A stretch of 64,000 nt of DNA from the NCBI GenBank assembly GCA_045632265.1, contig JAZQWG010000036.1, positions 1-64,000 of the forward strand. Direction: 5' to 3'. A program made the position numbers and the translations under genes. This DNA comes from Scatosoma sp045632265. GTDB lineage: Bacteria > Bacillota > Clostridia > Christensenellales > Borkfalkiaceae. Of this stretch, positions 35,701-44,233 are shown in pieces; the stretch's first letter is position 1; the number at the start of each line of letters is the position of its first letter. A model generated the notes under the pieces. It searched no databases. It was not told where the DNA came from and was given only the letters and a program-made list of their open reading frames with translations.

Positions 35701-35726
35701 TGGGGGCAGGTACGTACCTGTCCCCA
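35701..35726. repeat. 26-base near-perfect palindrome between tpiA and gpmI
   Basis: TGGGG then GCAGGTAC/GTACCTG then TCCCCA: 13 bases each side with one G.T wobble. The half GGGGGCAGGTAC also occurs at 39121 inside folA. No T-run follows, so not a normal terminator. Confidence 0.8.
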
Positions 35727-35748
35727 TGTAATTGCGTTTTTTAATAGA

Positions 35749-36495
35749 TTACTTGTCGAAGTTTACGATAGCCGCAAAGTCGGGAGCTTTCAAGGAAGCG
35801 CCGCCGATAAGACCGCCGTCGATTTCTTCCATAGCCATAAGTTCTTTGCAGTTGCCAGCGTTCATGCTGCCACCGTATTGAATACGAAGCTTTGCAGCGC
35901 AGCAAGGGCAGAACATTTCGCCAACCGTCTTACGGATGAAGCCGATCGTTTCGTTTGCTTGTTCAGCAGTAGCCGTCTTGCCCGTACCGATAGCCCAAAC
36001 GGGTTCGTATGCGATAACGATTTTGGTGATGTCTTCGATGTTCTTAAGACCTTCGTGGATTTGCGTAGCAAGCACTTCTTCCGTCTTGCCCGTTTCTCTT
36101 TCTTCCAACGATTCACCGATACAAACGATGGGGGTAAGACCAGCGTTAAGAGCGGTAAGCGTACGCTTGTTAACCGTTTCGTCCGTTTCAGCGAAGTATT
36201 GTCTTCTTTCGCTGTGGCCGATGATAACGTATTCTACACCGTATTCAAGAAGCATAGCTGCGGAAATTTCGCCCGTGTATGCGCCCTTGTCAGCAAAGTG
36301 TACGTTTTCAGCGCCGAGTTTGATGTTCGTGCCTTTCAACGCTTCGCTGATAGCGGGGATGTTGATTGCGGGAACGCAAACTACTACGTCGCAGTTAGCG
36401 TCTTTAACAAGGGGAGCGATAGCGTTTACAAGCGCTACGCCTTGGGAAGCGGTGTTGTTCATTTTCCAGTTGCCTGCGATAATGGGTTTTCTCAT
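35749..36495 (-). CDS. tpiA: Triosephosphate isomerase
   Basis: 248 residues. N-terminal AGNWKMN, catalytic His in GHSERRQ, catalytic Glu in AYEPVWAIGTGK, and the phosphate loop YGGSMNAGN. Interconverts DHAP and glyceraldehyde 3-phosphate. It sits between pgk and gpmI on the - strand; AAGGAG ribosome-binding site. Confidence 0.95.
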   Translation of the reverse strand: MRKPIIAGNWKMNNTASQGVALVNAIAPLVKDANCDVVVCVPAINIPAISEALKGTNIKLGAENVHFADKGAYTGEISAAMLLEYGVEYVIIGHSERRQYFAETDETVNKRTLTALNAGLTPIVCIGESLEERETGKTEEVLATQIHEGLKNIEDITKIVIAYEPVWAIGTGKTATAEQANETIGFIRKTVGEMFCPCCAAKLRIQYGGSMNAGNCKELMAMEEIDGGLIGGASLKAPDFAAIVNFDK

Positions 36496-36527
36496 TTTAA
36501 TAAACTCCTTATTGTAAATTCATGTTT

Positions 36528-36552
36528 CAAGGGCGAAACGCGTTCGCCCTTG
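36528..36552. other. Perfect hairpin between pgk and tpiA
   Basis: CAAGGGCGAA/TTCGCCCTTG, ten base pairs, loop of five, with no T-run on either side. Perhaps an mRNA processing or stability element rather than a terminator. Confidence 0.6.
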
Positions 36553-36563
36553 TGTGTTTCGTC

Positions 36564-37880
36564 TTATTTGTCGTTCAAGCAAGCGATGCCGGGAAGCACT
36601 TTGCCTTCAAAAAGTTCAAGGGAAGCGCCGCCACCCGTGGAGATGTGGCTCATCTTGTCAGCATAGCCAAGCACTTGAACTGCCGCAGCGGAGTCGCCAC
36701 CGCCGATGATCGTCGTTGCTTTGCCGTAAGCGTTAGCAAGTGCAGCAGCAACTGCCTTCGTGCCTTCAGCAAGGATGGGGTTTTCAAATACGCCCATGGG
36801 GCCGTTCCAAATAACCGATTTAGCGTTTGCAACAACTTCCGCAAAGAGCTTCTTCGTTTCAGGACCGATGTCAAGACCCATCATGTCGGAAGGGATAGCG
36901 TTGGAAGGAACAACCGTCGTTTCGATAGGTGCGTCGATGGGGTTGGGGAAGCTGTAAGCAGCAACCGTATCAACGGGAAGAAGGATTTGCTTGCCGAGCG
37001 CTTTTGCCTTTTCAAGCATTTCGTTGCAGTAAGCAATCTTTTCATCGTCAACAAGCGAGTTGCCGATGCTGCCGCCTTGTGCCTTGATAAAGGTGTAAGC
37101 CATACCGCCGCCGATAACGAGCGTATCGCATTTTTCCAAAAGGTTAGCGATAACGTTAAGCTTGTCCGCAACCTTTGCGCCGCCAAGGATAGCAACGAAG
37201 GGGTGTGCGGGGTTTTCAAGCGTGTCAGCCATTACGGAAAGTTCCTTTTCGATAAGAAAACCGCAAGCAGCCGTTTGAACAAGGCCTTCTTCTACGATAC
37301 CAGCCGTGGAAGCGTGGGAGCGGTGTGCCGTACCGAACGCGTCGTTTACGTACACTTCGCAGTAGGAAGCAAGCGCTTGCATAAATTCGGGGAATTTCTT
37401 TTCTTCGCCCTTGTGGAAACGAAGGTTTTCCAAAAGTACGCAGCAGCCTTCTTGGCAAGCAGCAACTTTTGCTTTAGCGTCGTCGCCGATAACGTCGGAA
37501 GCAAATGCAACTTTGTTGTCAAGCAATTCGTTAAGTCTTGCAGCAACGGGAGCAAGGGTAAGCTTCTTCACGTCTTTCTTTGCCTTTTCCAAAGCTTCTG
37601 CGGTTGCGGCAGCTTGTTCAGCTTCGGGAAGAGCAGCGATTTTAGCTTTTTCTTTCTTGTTGAGTTCGAGCTTATCGTCGAAAACGTTGTGGGGTTTGCC
37701 CATGTGCGAGCAAAGCACAACTTTAGCGCCCTGTTCCATAAGGTACTTAATGGTGGGCAATGCGCCGATAATACGGTTTTCGTCCGTAATAACGCCGTCT
37801 TTCATGGGTACGTTGAAATCGCATCTAACAAGGACTTTTTTGCCTTTAACGTCGATGTCTTTTACGGTTTTCTTGTTCAT
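36564..37880 (-). CDS. pgk: Phosphoglycerate kinase
   Basis: 438 residues, longer than the usual ~395. N-terminal RCDFNVPM, substrate Arg/His loop, CCVLLENLRF, ILGGAKV, GPMGVFE and GGGDSAA are all in place. The extra length is an Ala/Lys/Glu-rich segment at about residues 70-105, between the first basic loop and APVAARLNELL. Makes ATP from 1,3-bisphosphoglycerate. First gene of the operon, with AAGGAG and a good promoter. Confidence 0.95.
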   Translation of the reverse strand: MNKKTVKDIDVKGKKVLVRCDFNVPMKDGVITDENRIIGALPTIKYLMEQGAKVVLCSHMGKPHNVFDDKLELNKKEKAKIAALPEAEQAAATAEALEKAKKDVKKLTLAPVAARLNELLDNKVAFASDVIGDDAKAKVAACQEGCCVLLENLRFHKGEEKKFPEFMQALASYCEVYVNDAFGTAHRSHASTAGIVEEGLVQTAACGFLIEKELSVMADTLENPAHPFVAILGGAKVADKLNVIANLLEKCDTLVIGGGMAYTFIKAQGGSIGNSLVDDEKIAYCNEMLEKAKALGKQILLPVDTVAAYSFPNPIDAPIETTVVPSNAIPSDMMGLDIGPETKKLFAEVVANAKSVIWNGPMGVFENPILAEGTKAVAAALANAYGKATTIIGGGDSAAAVQVLGYADKMSHISTGGGASLELFEGKVLPGIACLNDK

Positions 37881-37922
37881 AGAAACAAATTCTCCTTAAC
37901 CTTTAATTTTTCGTCCGTATAT

Positions 37923-37951
37923 ATAATACCCGTTTTTTTTGCTTTTGTCAA
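37923..37951 (-). promoter_or_regulatory. Promoter of pgk-tpiA-gpmI
   Basis: On the - strand TTGACA (37951-37946) and TATTAT (37928-37923), spacer 17. Confidence 0.75.
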
Positions 37952-38035
37952 CGTTTTGAGAAAACAAACGAGAAAAATATTTTATATTTTTAATGGAAAA
38001 TGCCCGAAAAAATGCTCGAAAAATTGTTCTAACCG

Positions 38036-38065
38036 TTGACGAGCGAGATAAAAGTGTGCTATAAT
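38036..38065 (+). promoter_or_regulatory. Promoter of thyA-folA
   Basis: TTGACG (38036) and TATAAT (38060), spacer 18, with the thyA ATG 32 bases downstream of the -10 box. Confidence 0.75.
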
Positions 38066-38097
38066 AATTGTCGAAAATAAACAAAGGCGGTGCACTT

Positions 38098-38928
38098 ATG
38101 AGTAGAGCAGACGAAATCTTCGTGCAAAACATGACGGATATTATTAAAAACGGGTACTGGGATACCGAGTTGGACGTACGCCCTCGCTGGGAAGACGGCG
38201 TAAAGGCGCACACCGTTAAAAAATTCGGCATTGTCAATAGATATAACTTGCAAGAAGAATTTCCTATCCTTACGATTCGTCGTACGGCGTTCAAGTCTTG
38301 CATTGACGAACTTTTGTGGATTTGGCAAAAAAAGAGCAATAATATTCACGAACTTAACTCTCATATTTGGGATAGCTGGGCGGACGAAAACGGCTCTATC
38401 GGCAAGGCGTACGGTTATCAACTTGGCGTAAAACATAAGTATAAAGAAGGGGAATTCGACCAAGTAGATAGAGTGCTTTTCGATTTGAAAAACAACCCCG
38501 CAAGCCGTCGTATTATGACGAATATCTATAACTTCCAAGACTTGCATGAAATGGGTTTATACCCTTGTGCGTACTCGATGACCTTCAACGTGTCGGGGGA
38601 TACGCTCAACGGTATTCTTAACCAACGCTCTAACGATATGCTCACGGCAAACAACTGGAACGTGGTGCAATATGCGATTTTGATGCACATGATGGCGCAA
38701 GTTTCGGGCTTGAAAGTGGGCGAGCTTGTGCACGTAATTGCGGATGCGCACATTTACGATAGACATATTCCGCTTGTGGAAGAAGTGCTTGCTAACCCCC
38801 AACACAGAGCGCCTAAACTCGTGATTGACGAAAGTATTAAGAACTTCTACGATTTCACGGTAGATAGCTTCAAACTCGTTGATTACGAATACGAAAAATT
38901 TGATAAGAAGATTCCGGTGGCGATATGA
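38098..38928 (+). CDS. thyA: Thymidylate synthase (ThyA)
   Basis: 276 residues from the ATG at 38098 with AAGGCGG upstream (an in-frame start at 38068 would overlap the transcript start). The catalytic Cys is in LYPCAYSM, followed by NQRSNDML for dUMP phosphate binding and HIYDRH. Makes dTMP from dUMP and methylene-THF; the dihydrofolate it releases is used by the next gene. The two genes overlap by four bases. Confidence 0.95.
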   Translation: MSRADEIFVQNMTDIIKNGYWDTELDVRPRWEDGVKAHTVKKFGIVNRYNLQEEFPILTIRRTAFKSCIDELLWIWQKKSNNIHELNSHIWDSWADENGSIGKAYGYQLGVKHKYKEGEFDQVDRVLFDLKNNPASRRIMTNIYNFQDLHEMGLYPCAYSMTFNVSGDTLNGILNQRSNDMLTANNWNVVQYAILMHMMAQVSGLKVGELVHVIADAHIYDRHIPLVEEVLANPQHRAPKLVIDESIKNFYDFTVDSFKLVDYEYEKFDKKIPVAI

Positions 38929-39428
38929 TTATTGCAATTGTTCACGCCGATAAAAACTGGGGGATTGGAAAGGGCAACGATATGATGTTCTCCTTGCCCC
39001 AAGATATGAAATATTTCCGTGCAACTACGCTCAATCATACGGTTGTCATGGGTGGCAACACCTTGCGTTCTTTCCCTGGTGGCAATCCCTTAAAAAATAG
39101 GGTGAATATCGTGCTTTCAAGGGGGCAGGTACGCGATGATTGCATTTTTGTGCGTAGCTATGACGAGTTGAAAGCGGAAATGAAAAAGCGCAATGAAAGC
39201 GACGACGTGTACGTCATAGGCGGCGGTGCGGTGTATAAAGAATTGTTGCCCTATTGCGACGAAGTGCTTGTGACGAAAGTAGATGCCGTAGGCGATGCGG
39301 AAGTATTCTTCCCCAACCTTGACGAAATGGACGATTTTGAGTGCGTTGACGAAGGCACGCCGATAGAAGACAATGGGTATATTATCCGTTTTACAAAATA
39401 CGTAAACAAAGCGGTAAAACCGCTGTAA
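38925..39428 (+). CDS. folA: Dihydrofolate reductase
   Basis: 167 residues. DHFR pattern: IIAIVHADKNWGIGKGNDMMF, LPQDMKYFRATT, VMGGNTLRSFPGG, NIVLSR and VYVIGGGAVYKELLPYCDEVLVTKV. Recycles dihydrofolate made by ThyA; coupled by an ATGA overlap. A short segment near residue 67 (GQVRDD) coincides with the GGGGGCAGGTAC repeat half seen at 35701. Confidence 0.93.
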   Translation: MIIAIVHADKNWGIGKGNDMMFSLPQDMKYFRATTLNHTVVMGGNTLRSFPGGNPLKNRVNIVLSRGQVRDDCIFVRSYDELKAEMKKRNESDDVYVIGGGAVYKELLPYCDEVLVTKVDAVGDAEVFFPNLDEMDDFECVDEGTPIEDNGYIIRFTKYVNKAVKPL

Positions 39429-39434
39429 GAAAGC

Positions 39435-39472
39435 TCCGCAAGTCCTAAAACGGGATTTGCGGATAATTTTTT
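39435..39472 (+). terminator. Terminator after folA
   Basis: TCCGCAA/TTGCGGA stem with an extra G-C extension, followed by ATAATTTTTT. Confidence 0.7.
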
Positions 39473-39525
39473 CACCTTTTTCAAAAATATTTAGAAAATA
39501 TTTTCATATAAGGGGTGCGTTTTTG

Positions 39526-39554
39526 TTGTCAAGAAAGCGAAAAAGTATTAAAAT
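39526..39554 (+). promoter_or_regulatory. Promoter of typA
   Basis: TTGTCA (39526) and TAAAAT (39549), spacer 17. AAAGGAG ribosome-binding site follows 25 bases later. Confidence 0.65.
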
Positions 39555-39592
39555 AGTAGGGTTGAAAAGTTTGCTTAAAAAAGGAGTTTCTA

Positions 39593-41422
39593 ATGATTAG
39601 ACACGATTTGAGAAACGTGGCGATTATCGCCCACGTAGACCACGGTAAAACGACGCTCGTCAACGAAATGTTGGCGCAAGGCGGTGTTTTCCGTGATAAC
39701 CAACAAGTACAAGATAGAGTTATGGACTCGGGGGATTTGGAAAGAGAACGTGGTATTACGATTCTTGCAAAAAACACGTCCGCGCACTATAACGGGGTAA
39801 AAATCAACATTGTTGACACCCCTGGCCACGCCGATTTCTCGGGCGAAGTTGAACGTGTTTTGAAGATGGTAAACGGTGCGCTTATCTTGGTTGACTCGGC
39901 GGAAGGTCCTTTGCCTCAAACCCGTTTCGTTATGCAAAAAGCGCTTTCGCTTGGCTTAAAGACGATTATCGTTATCAATAAGGTAGACCGCCCCGACGCT
40001 CGTATTGCGGAAGTTGTAGAAGAAATGCAACTTTTGATGATGGAACTTGACGCTACGGACGAACAGCTTGACAGCCCTATCGTATATTGCTGCGGTAGAG
40101 AAGGCACGGCATCGCTCACGCCCGATAAACAAGAAGCCAACCTCAATCCCTTGTTCGATACGATTTTGGAAACGATTCCGCCCATGGAAGTGGATACGGA
40201 CGGTGCAGGACAACTTTTGGTTTCGTGCATTGACTACAACGAGTTCGTTGGTAGAATCGGTATCGGTAAAATCGAAAGGGGTGTAATTCGTTCTAACGAG
40301 CCCGTTTCCATTTGCAACTACAACGATAACAAAGTGCGCACCAACTGTAAGATTGCCAACCTTTACCAAATCGAAGGGTTGGAACGTGTTGCCGTTCCTA
40401 CGGCGCAAGCGGGCGACATCGTCGTATTCTCGGGTATTGACGGCTTGAATATCGGTGATACCGTTTGCGAACCTACGAAGGTTGAACCCGTTCAATTCGT
40501 AAAAATCGAAGACCCTACGGTGGAAATGACCTTCTCGGTAAACGACAGTCCGTTTGCGGGCAAAGAAGGCAAATTCGTCACGTCTCGTCAACTTCGTGAT
40601 AGATTGTATAAAGAACTTCTTCGTGACGTTTCCCTTCGTGTAAGCGATACGGAATACGCAGACAGCTTCCGAGTATGCGGCCGTGGGGAAATGCACCTTT
40701 CCATCTTGATTGAAACGATGAGAAGAGAAGGGTACGAATTCCAAGTATCCACGCCCAAAGTATTATATAAAGAAATCGACGGCGTTATCAACGAACCGAT
40801 TGAACGTTTCCTTGCTGACGTGCCCGAAGATATGACCGGCCCCGTATTTGCGGCGATGGGCAATCGTAAAGGCTCGCTTTTGCAAATGACGGCAATCGGC
40901 AGCCGTATGCGTTTGGAATTTAGCGTTCCTTCCCGTGGTTTGTTCGGGTATAAGAGCGAATTTTTGACGGATACGAAAGGTCAAGGTATTATGAACACGA
41001 TTTTCTATGCGTACGAGCCGTATAAAGGGGATTTGCAACGCAGAAACACCGGCTCGCTCGTAGCGTTTGAAACGGGTGAAGCGGTCACCTACGGCTTGTT
41101 TAACGCACAAGGACGTGGCAACTTATTTATCACGCCCGGTACGCCCGTATATGCTGGTATGGTCGTAGGCTACACCAACCTTGCGGACGATATCAACGTA
41201 AACGTTTGCAAAACGAAACATTTGACCAACACTCGTTCTTCGAGTAGTGACGATGCTTTGACGCTTATTCCCGTATCGAAAATGAGCCTTGAAGAATGCT
41301 TGGAATTCATTGCTGACGACGAACTTTTGGAAGTCACGCCCAAGTCCCTTCGTATTAGAAAACGCATTTTAGATGCGGAACTTCGTGCGAAAGCAAGACA
41401 TAAGGAAAAGACGGGCAAGTAA
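39593..41422 (+). CDS. typA: Ribosome-binding GTPase TypA/BipA
   Basis: 609 residues. G-domain: AHVDHGKTTLV (P-loop), DTPGHADF, NKVDRPDA; then translation-factor domains and the TypA-specific C-terminus with SMRLEFSVPSRGLFGYKSE-like segments and RSSSSDDA. It assists ribosome assembly and stress responses. The HAD gene follows 15 bases on. Confidence 0.95.
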   Translation: MIRHDLRNVAIIAHVDHGKTTLVNEMLAQGGVFRDNQQVQDRVMDSGDLERERGITILAKNTSAHYNGVKINIVDTPGHADFSGEVERVLKMVNGALILVDSAEGPLPQTRFVMQKALSLGLKTIIVINKVDRPDARIAEVVEEMQLLMMELDATDEQLDSPIVYCCGREGTASLTPDKQEANLNPLFDTILETIPPMEVDTDGAGQLLVSCIDYNEFVGRIGIGKIERGVIRSNEPVSICNYNDNKVRTNCKIANLYQIEGLERVAVPTAQAGDIVVFSGIDGLNIGDTVCEPTKVEPVQFVKIEDPTVEMTFSVNDSPFAGKEGKFVTSRQLRDRLYKELLRDVSLRVSDTEYADSFRVCGRGEMHLSILIETMRREGYEFQVSTPKVLYKEIDGVINEPIERFLADVPEDMTGPVFAAMGNRKGSLLQMTAIGSRMRLEFSVPSRGLFGYKSEFLTDTKGQGIMNTIFYAYEPYKGDLQRRNTGSLVAFETGEAVTYGLFNAQGRGNLFITPGTPVYAGMVVGYTNLADDINVNVCKTKHLTNTRSSSSDDALTLIPVSKMSLEECLEFIADDELLEVTPKSLRIRKRILDAELRAKARHKEKTGK

Positions 41423-41437
41423 GGAAAAATAGGAAAA

Positions 41438-42073
41438 ATGAATAAGACGTATATTTTCGATTTCGACGGCACGCTCGTCGATTCGATGACACCCGCAGTC
41501 AAAGTTTTGCTCGGGTACTTGGACGAGCGGGGTATGAAATACCCCGACGACATCGTCAAGACGATTATTCCGCTTGGGTATAAGGGAATTGCCGATTATT
41601 ACGTGTCTAATTTTTGCGTAAACGAAACGCCGAAGGACGTGTACGAAACGGTGGTTGCACGCTTAAAAGACGTGTACGCAAACGACGTGATGCCCAAGGC
41701 AAGCGTGGAAGAAACGCTTAAGGCTTTGAAGGCAAGCGGGGCAAGTTTGAGTATTTTGACGGCAAGCCCGCACGTGTTTTTAGATGCTTGCGTAAAAAGA
41801 CTTGGCTGGGAAAAATATTTCGACAACCTTTGGTCGTCGGACGATTTTAATATGAAGAAAGCAGAGCCGTTCATCTTTATAGAAGCGGCGAAAAAGCTGG
41901 GCGTAAAGGCGGAAGATTGCGTGATGGTGGACGACAACGTGCAAGCGTTGCTTTCCGCAAAAAGAGCGGGCATGAAGACGATTGCCGTGTACGATTCTTT
42001 TTCCAAGGAATACGAAAAGGAAATGCGTAGCTTTGCCGACAAATACGTTTATCAATTAAAAGAAATGTTATAA
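41438..42073 (+). CDS. HAD-superfamily phosphatase, phosphoglycolate-phosphatase-like
   Basis: 211 residues. Motif I DFDGTLVDS, motif II in LSILTASPH, motif III Lys in KKAEPF and motif IV VMVDDN. A cap domain lies between motifs I and II (subclass I). Likely a cytosolic phosphatase of small phosphate esters; substrate unknown. Probably co-transcribed with typA; terminator at 42089. Confidence 0.85.
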   Translation: MNKTYIFDFDGTLVDSMTPAVKVLLGYLDERGMKYPDDIVKTIIPLGYKGIADYYVSNFCVNETPKDVYETVVARLKDVYANDVMPKASVEETLKALKASGASLSILTASPHVFLDACVKRLGWEKYFDNLWSSDDFNMKKAEPFIFIEAAKKLGVKAEDCVMVDDNVQALLSAKRAGMKTIAVYDSFSKEYEKEMRSFADKYVYQLKEML

Positions 42074-42088
42074 CGATTGTAAAAATCG

Positions 42089-42116
42089 CACCCGAAACGT
42101 TGTTTTCGGGTGTTTT
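42089..42116 (+). terminator. Terminator after the HAD gene
   Basis: CACCCGAAA/TTTCGGGTG stem followed by TTTT. Confidence 0.75.
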
Positions 42117-42299
42117 CCTATGCGTGCGCACGCACACACGTATATATAATAATAGGAAGTAAAACCCGCTTTTTGGGGTATAAAAAGGGGAAAAACGGGC
42201 AATAAAAGGAAAAATGGACGATATTTTGGGCGAAATAGGGGAAAGGGTAAAAAATATTAAAAAAACCTAAAATTTTTTCAAAAAAGTTCGTTCAAATGC
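42117..42299. other. AT-rich gap before the S10 promoter
   Basis: Contains a 12-base palindrome GCGTGCGCACGC (42122-42133), a TATATATAATAATA stretch, an inverted repeat CCCG-TTTTT...AAAAA-CGGG (42165-42199) and one small open frame (42214). No gene of normal size. Confidence 0.6.
42214..42270 (+). CDS. Possible small protein of 18 residues
   Basis: ATG with AAAGGA a few bases upstream. The peptide MDDILGEIGERVKNIKKT is amphipathic with acidic start and basic end. It ends 30 bases before the TTGACA of the S10 promoter. No known family; could be chance. Confidence 0.25.
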   Translation: MDDILGEIGERVKNIKKT

Positions 42300-42329
42300 T
42301 TGACAAGGGGTTTACAAGTTTGATATTAT
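42300..42329 (+). promoter_or_regulatory. Promoter of the S10-spc ribosomal operon
   Basis: TTGACA (42300) and TATTAT (42324), spacer 18. The start codon of rpsJ lies about 245 bases downstream. Confidence 0.75.
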
Positions 42330-42335
42330 AAGTAG

Positions 42336-42580
42336 GCTGTGTAAAAATGCGGTGTATGGGTAGAGACGGGAAGTTACTGAAATTTTAAGGGTGAAGCCCC
42401 CTTGACAGATAATTTCCGTTGACAAAAGTGGGAACTCGATTCCTGCGACTAACCGAGGCTTTGCGTAGAAACGCTCGGGCAAAATTGAGTGTTTTTATTT
42501 TGCGGAAGTGCTCGATACACACGGATGAGTTGATACAGCAAATAAAAAGTTAGTATAAACAGCAAAAAGGAGTAACAAAA
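42336..42580 (+). promoter_or_regulatory. Structured 5' leader of the S10 operon
   Basis: About 245 bases untranslated. Helices visible: ACGGGAA/TTTCCGT (42366-42419) enclosing AAGGG/CCCTT; CCGA-GCGT/ACGC-TCGG (42453-42478) with a six-base bulge; and GCAAAAT/ATTTTGC (42479-42503). No T-run terminator. In other bacteria S10 operon leaders are bound by an operon product (L4 in enterobacteria); an S10-type leader has, as I recall, also been proposed for Clostridia. Which protein binds here is unknown. Confidence 0.6.
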
Positions 42581-42880
42581 ATGGCAGTTCAAAAAATCAG
42601 AATTAAGTTGGCGGCGTACGACCACGAACTCGTTGACGAAGCGGCAAGCCGCATCGTAGAAACGATGAAGAAGAGCGGAGCAAAAATCTCCGGTCCTATT
42701 CCCCTTCCTACGGAAAGAGAAATCGTAACGATTCTTCGTTCCCCCCACAAGTACAAAGATTCTCGTGAACAATTTGAAATGAGAACGTATAAGAGAATCA
42801 TCGACGTATATTCGCCCAACGCGAAGCTTTTGGAATCCATCCACTTGCCCGCAGGTGTGGATATCAAAATCAAGCTCTAA
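42581..42880 (+). CDS. rpsJ: 30S ribosomal protein S10
   Basis: 99 residues. KIRIKLAAYDHELVDEAA at the N-terminus, GPIPLPTEREIVTILRSPH and ENFEMR-type core (EQFEMRTYKRIID). Part of the 30S head and, as NusE, of antitermination complexes. First gene of the superoperon, AAAGGAG upstream. 81 bases separate it from rplC, with a small hairpin (42905-42922). Confidence 0.97.
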   Translation: MAVQKIRIKLAAYDHELVDEAASRIVETMKKSGAKISGPIPLPTEREIVTILRSPHKYKDSREQFEMRTYKRIIDVYSPNAKLLESIHLPAGVDIKIKL

Positions 42881-42961
42881 TAGAGCCTAACAAATTTGCC
42901 GAGAAATACTTTCAAAGGTATTCGAGAAAATAAAAAATTTTTTAAGGAGTGAACTTTATCA

Positions 42962-43597
42962 ATGAATAAAGCAATCATCGGACGCAAGGTTGGTATGACC
43001 CAAATCTTTGCACAAGACGGGAAAATGATTCCCGTGACGGTAGTGGAAGCAGGTCCTTGCCCCGTAGTACAGGTAAAGACGGTTGAAAACGACGGCTATG
43101 CTGCGTTGAAACTTGGCTTTATCGAAACGAGCGAAAAGGCTCTTACGAAGCCCGAGCTTGGACAATTCAAGAAAGCTGGCGTAAAACCCCACAAAGTCTT
43201 GAAAGAAATCAGAGTAGCAAACGCAGAAACGTATGCAGTAGGTGCTGAACTTAAAGCAGACGTATTCGCAGCAGGCGACAAAGTGGACGTATCCGGCGTG
43301 ACGAAAGGTCACGGTTTCACGGGCGTAATCAAGCGTTGGAATCAACACAGATTGAAGATGACGCACGGTACTGGCCCCGTTCACAGAGAACCCGGTTCTA
43401 TGGGTCCCATCAGTTCCCCCTCGAGAGTATTTAAGAACAAACACCTCGCAGGTCAATACGGTGTGGAAAACGTTACGATCCAAAACCTTGAAATCGTTAA
43501 GGTTGACGTAGCAAGAAACGCGATTCTCATCAAAGGCGCTATCCCCGGACCGAAAGGCAGCATCGTTACCATTTCGGACAGCGTTAAGAGCAAATAA
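42962..43597 (+). CDS. rplC: 50S ribosomal protein L3
   Basis: 211 residues. KAIIGRKVGMTQIF at the start, VTGVTKGHGF-type segment (VSGVTKGHGFTGVIKRW) and GPVHREPGSMG, the L3 signature near the peptidyl transferase centre. AAGGAG upstream. Confidence 0.97.
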   Translation: MNKAIIGRKVGMTQIFAQDGKMIPVTVVEAGPCPVVQVKTVENDGYAALKLGFIETSEKALTKPELGQFKKAGVKPHKVLKEIRVANAETYAVGAELKADVFAAGDKVDVSGVTKGHGFTGVIKRWNQHRLKMTHGTGPVHREPGSMGPISSPSRVFKNKHLAGQYGVENVTIQNLEIVKVDVARNAILIKGAIPGPKGSIVTISDSVKSK

Positions 43598-43612
43598 GGA
43601 GAGTGAAAGACA

Positions 43613-44233
43613 ATGGCGGCTATTAAAGTATTGAACATGAGCGGCGCAGAAGTCGGCGAAATCGAACTTAACGATAACGTATTCGGCGTCGAATATAAAG
43701 AATCTTTGATTCACCAAGCAGTCGTAACCCGTCTTGCAAACGAAAGACAAGGTACGAAATCCACTCTTACGAGAACGGAAGTACGCGGCGGCGGTATCAA
43801 ACCTTGGAGACAAAAGGGCACGGGTCGTGCACGTCAAGGTTCCATCCGCGCACCCCAATGGATTAAAGGTGGCGTAGTATTCGCACCCAAGTCCCGTGAC
43901 TTCTCGAAGAAGATGAACGAAAAGGCGAAGAGAGCAGCTTTGCTTTCCGCACTTTCCAAGAAAGTTGCTGACGGCGAATTCATCGTTGTTGACGAACTTA
44001 AAGTTTCCGAAGCAAAGACGAAGGAAATGGCAGCGTTCGCAAAAGCGTTGAACTTGAACAAAGCGCTCGTTGTTATGGATAACGACGACGTAAACGTAAT
44101 CCGCGCAGCTGCAAACCTTCCCAAGCTTTCCACGTTGCCCCTTGCGCAACTTAGCACCTACGAAGTAGTTGTAAGCGCAGTTGTGGTTATGACGAAAGCA
44201 GCGGTTGAGAAATTCCAGGAGGTGAACGCGTAA
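43613..44233 (+). CDS. rplD: 50S ribosomal protein L4
   Basis: 206 residues. AIKVLNMSGAEVGEIEL, then the exit-tunnel loop with RGGGIKPWRQKGTGRARQGS. Its stop overlaps the rplW start by one base. In enterobacteria L4 represses this operon through the leader, so it is one candidate ligand of the leader at 42336. Confidence 0.97.
   Translation: MAAIKVLNMSGAEVGEIELNDNVFGVEYKESLIHQAVVTRLANERQGTKSTLTRTEVRGGGIKPWRQKGTGRARQGSIRAPQWIKGGVVFAPKSRDFSKKMNEKAKRAALLSALSKKVADGEFIVVDELKVSEAKTKEMAAFAKALNLNKALVVMDNDDVNVIRAAANLPKLSTLPLAQLSTYEVVVSAVVVMTKAAVEKFQEVNA

Noticed and set aside
36522..38039. 505-residue + strand frame over pgk
   Set aside because: Antisense shadow of pgk.
42122..42133. Palindrome GCGTGCGCACGC as an operator
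   Set aside because: It lies far from both promoters and no second copy was seen; it is noted only within the gap.
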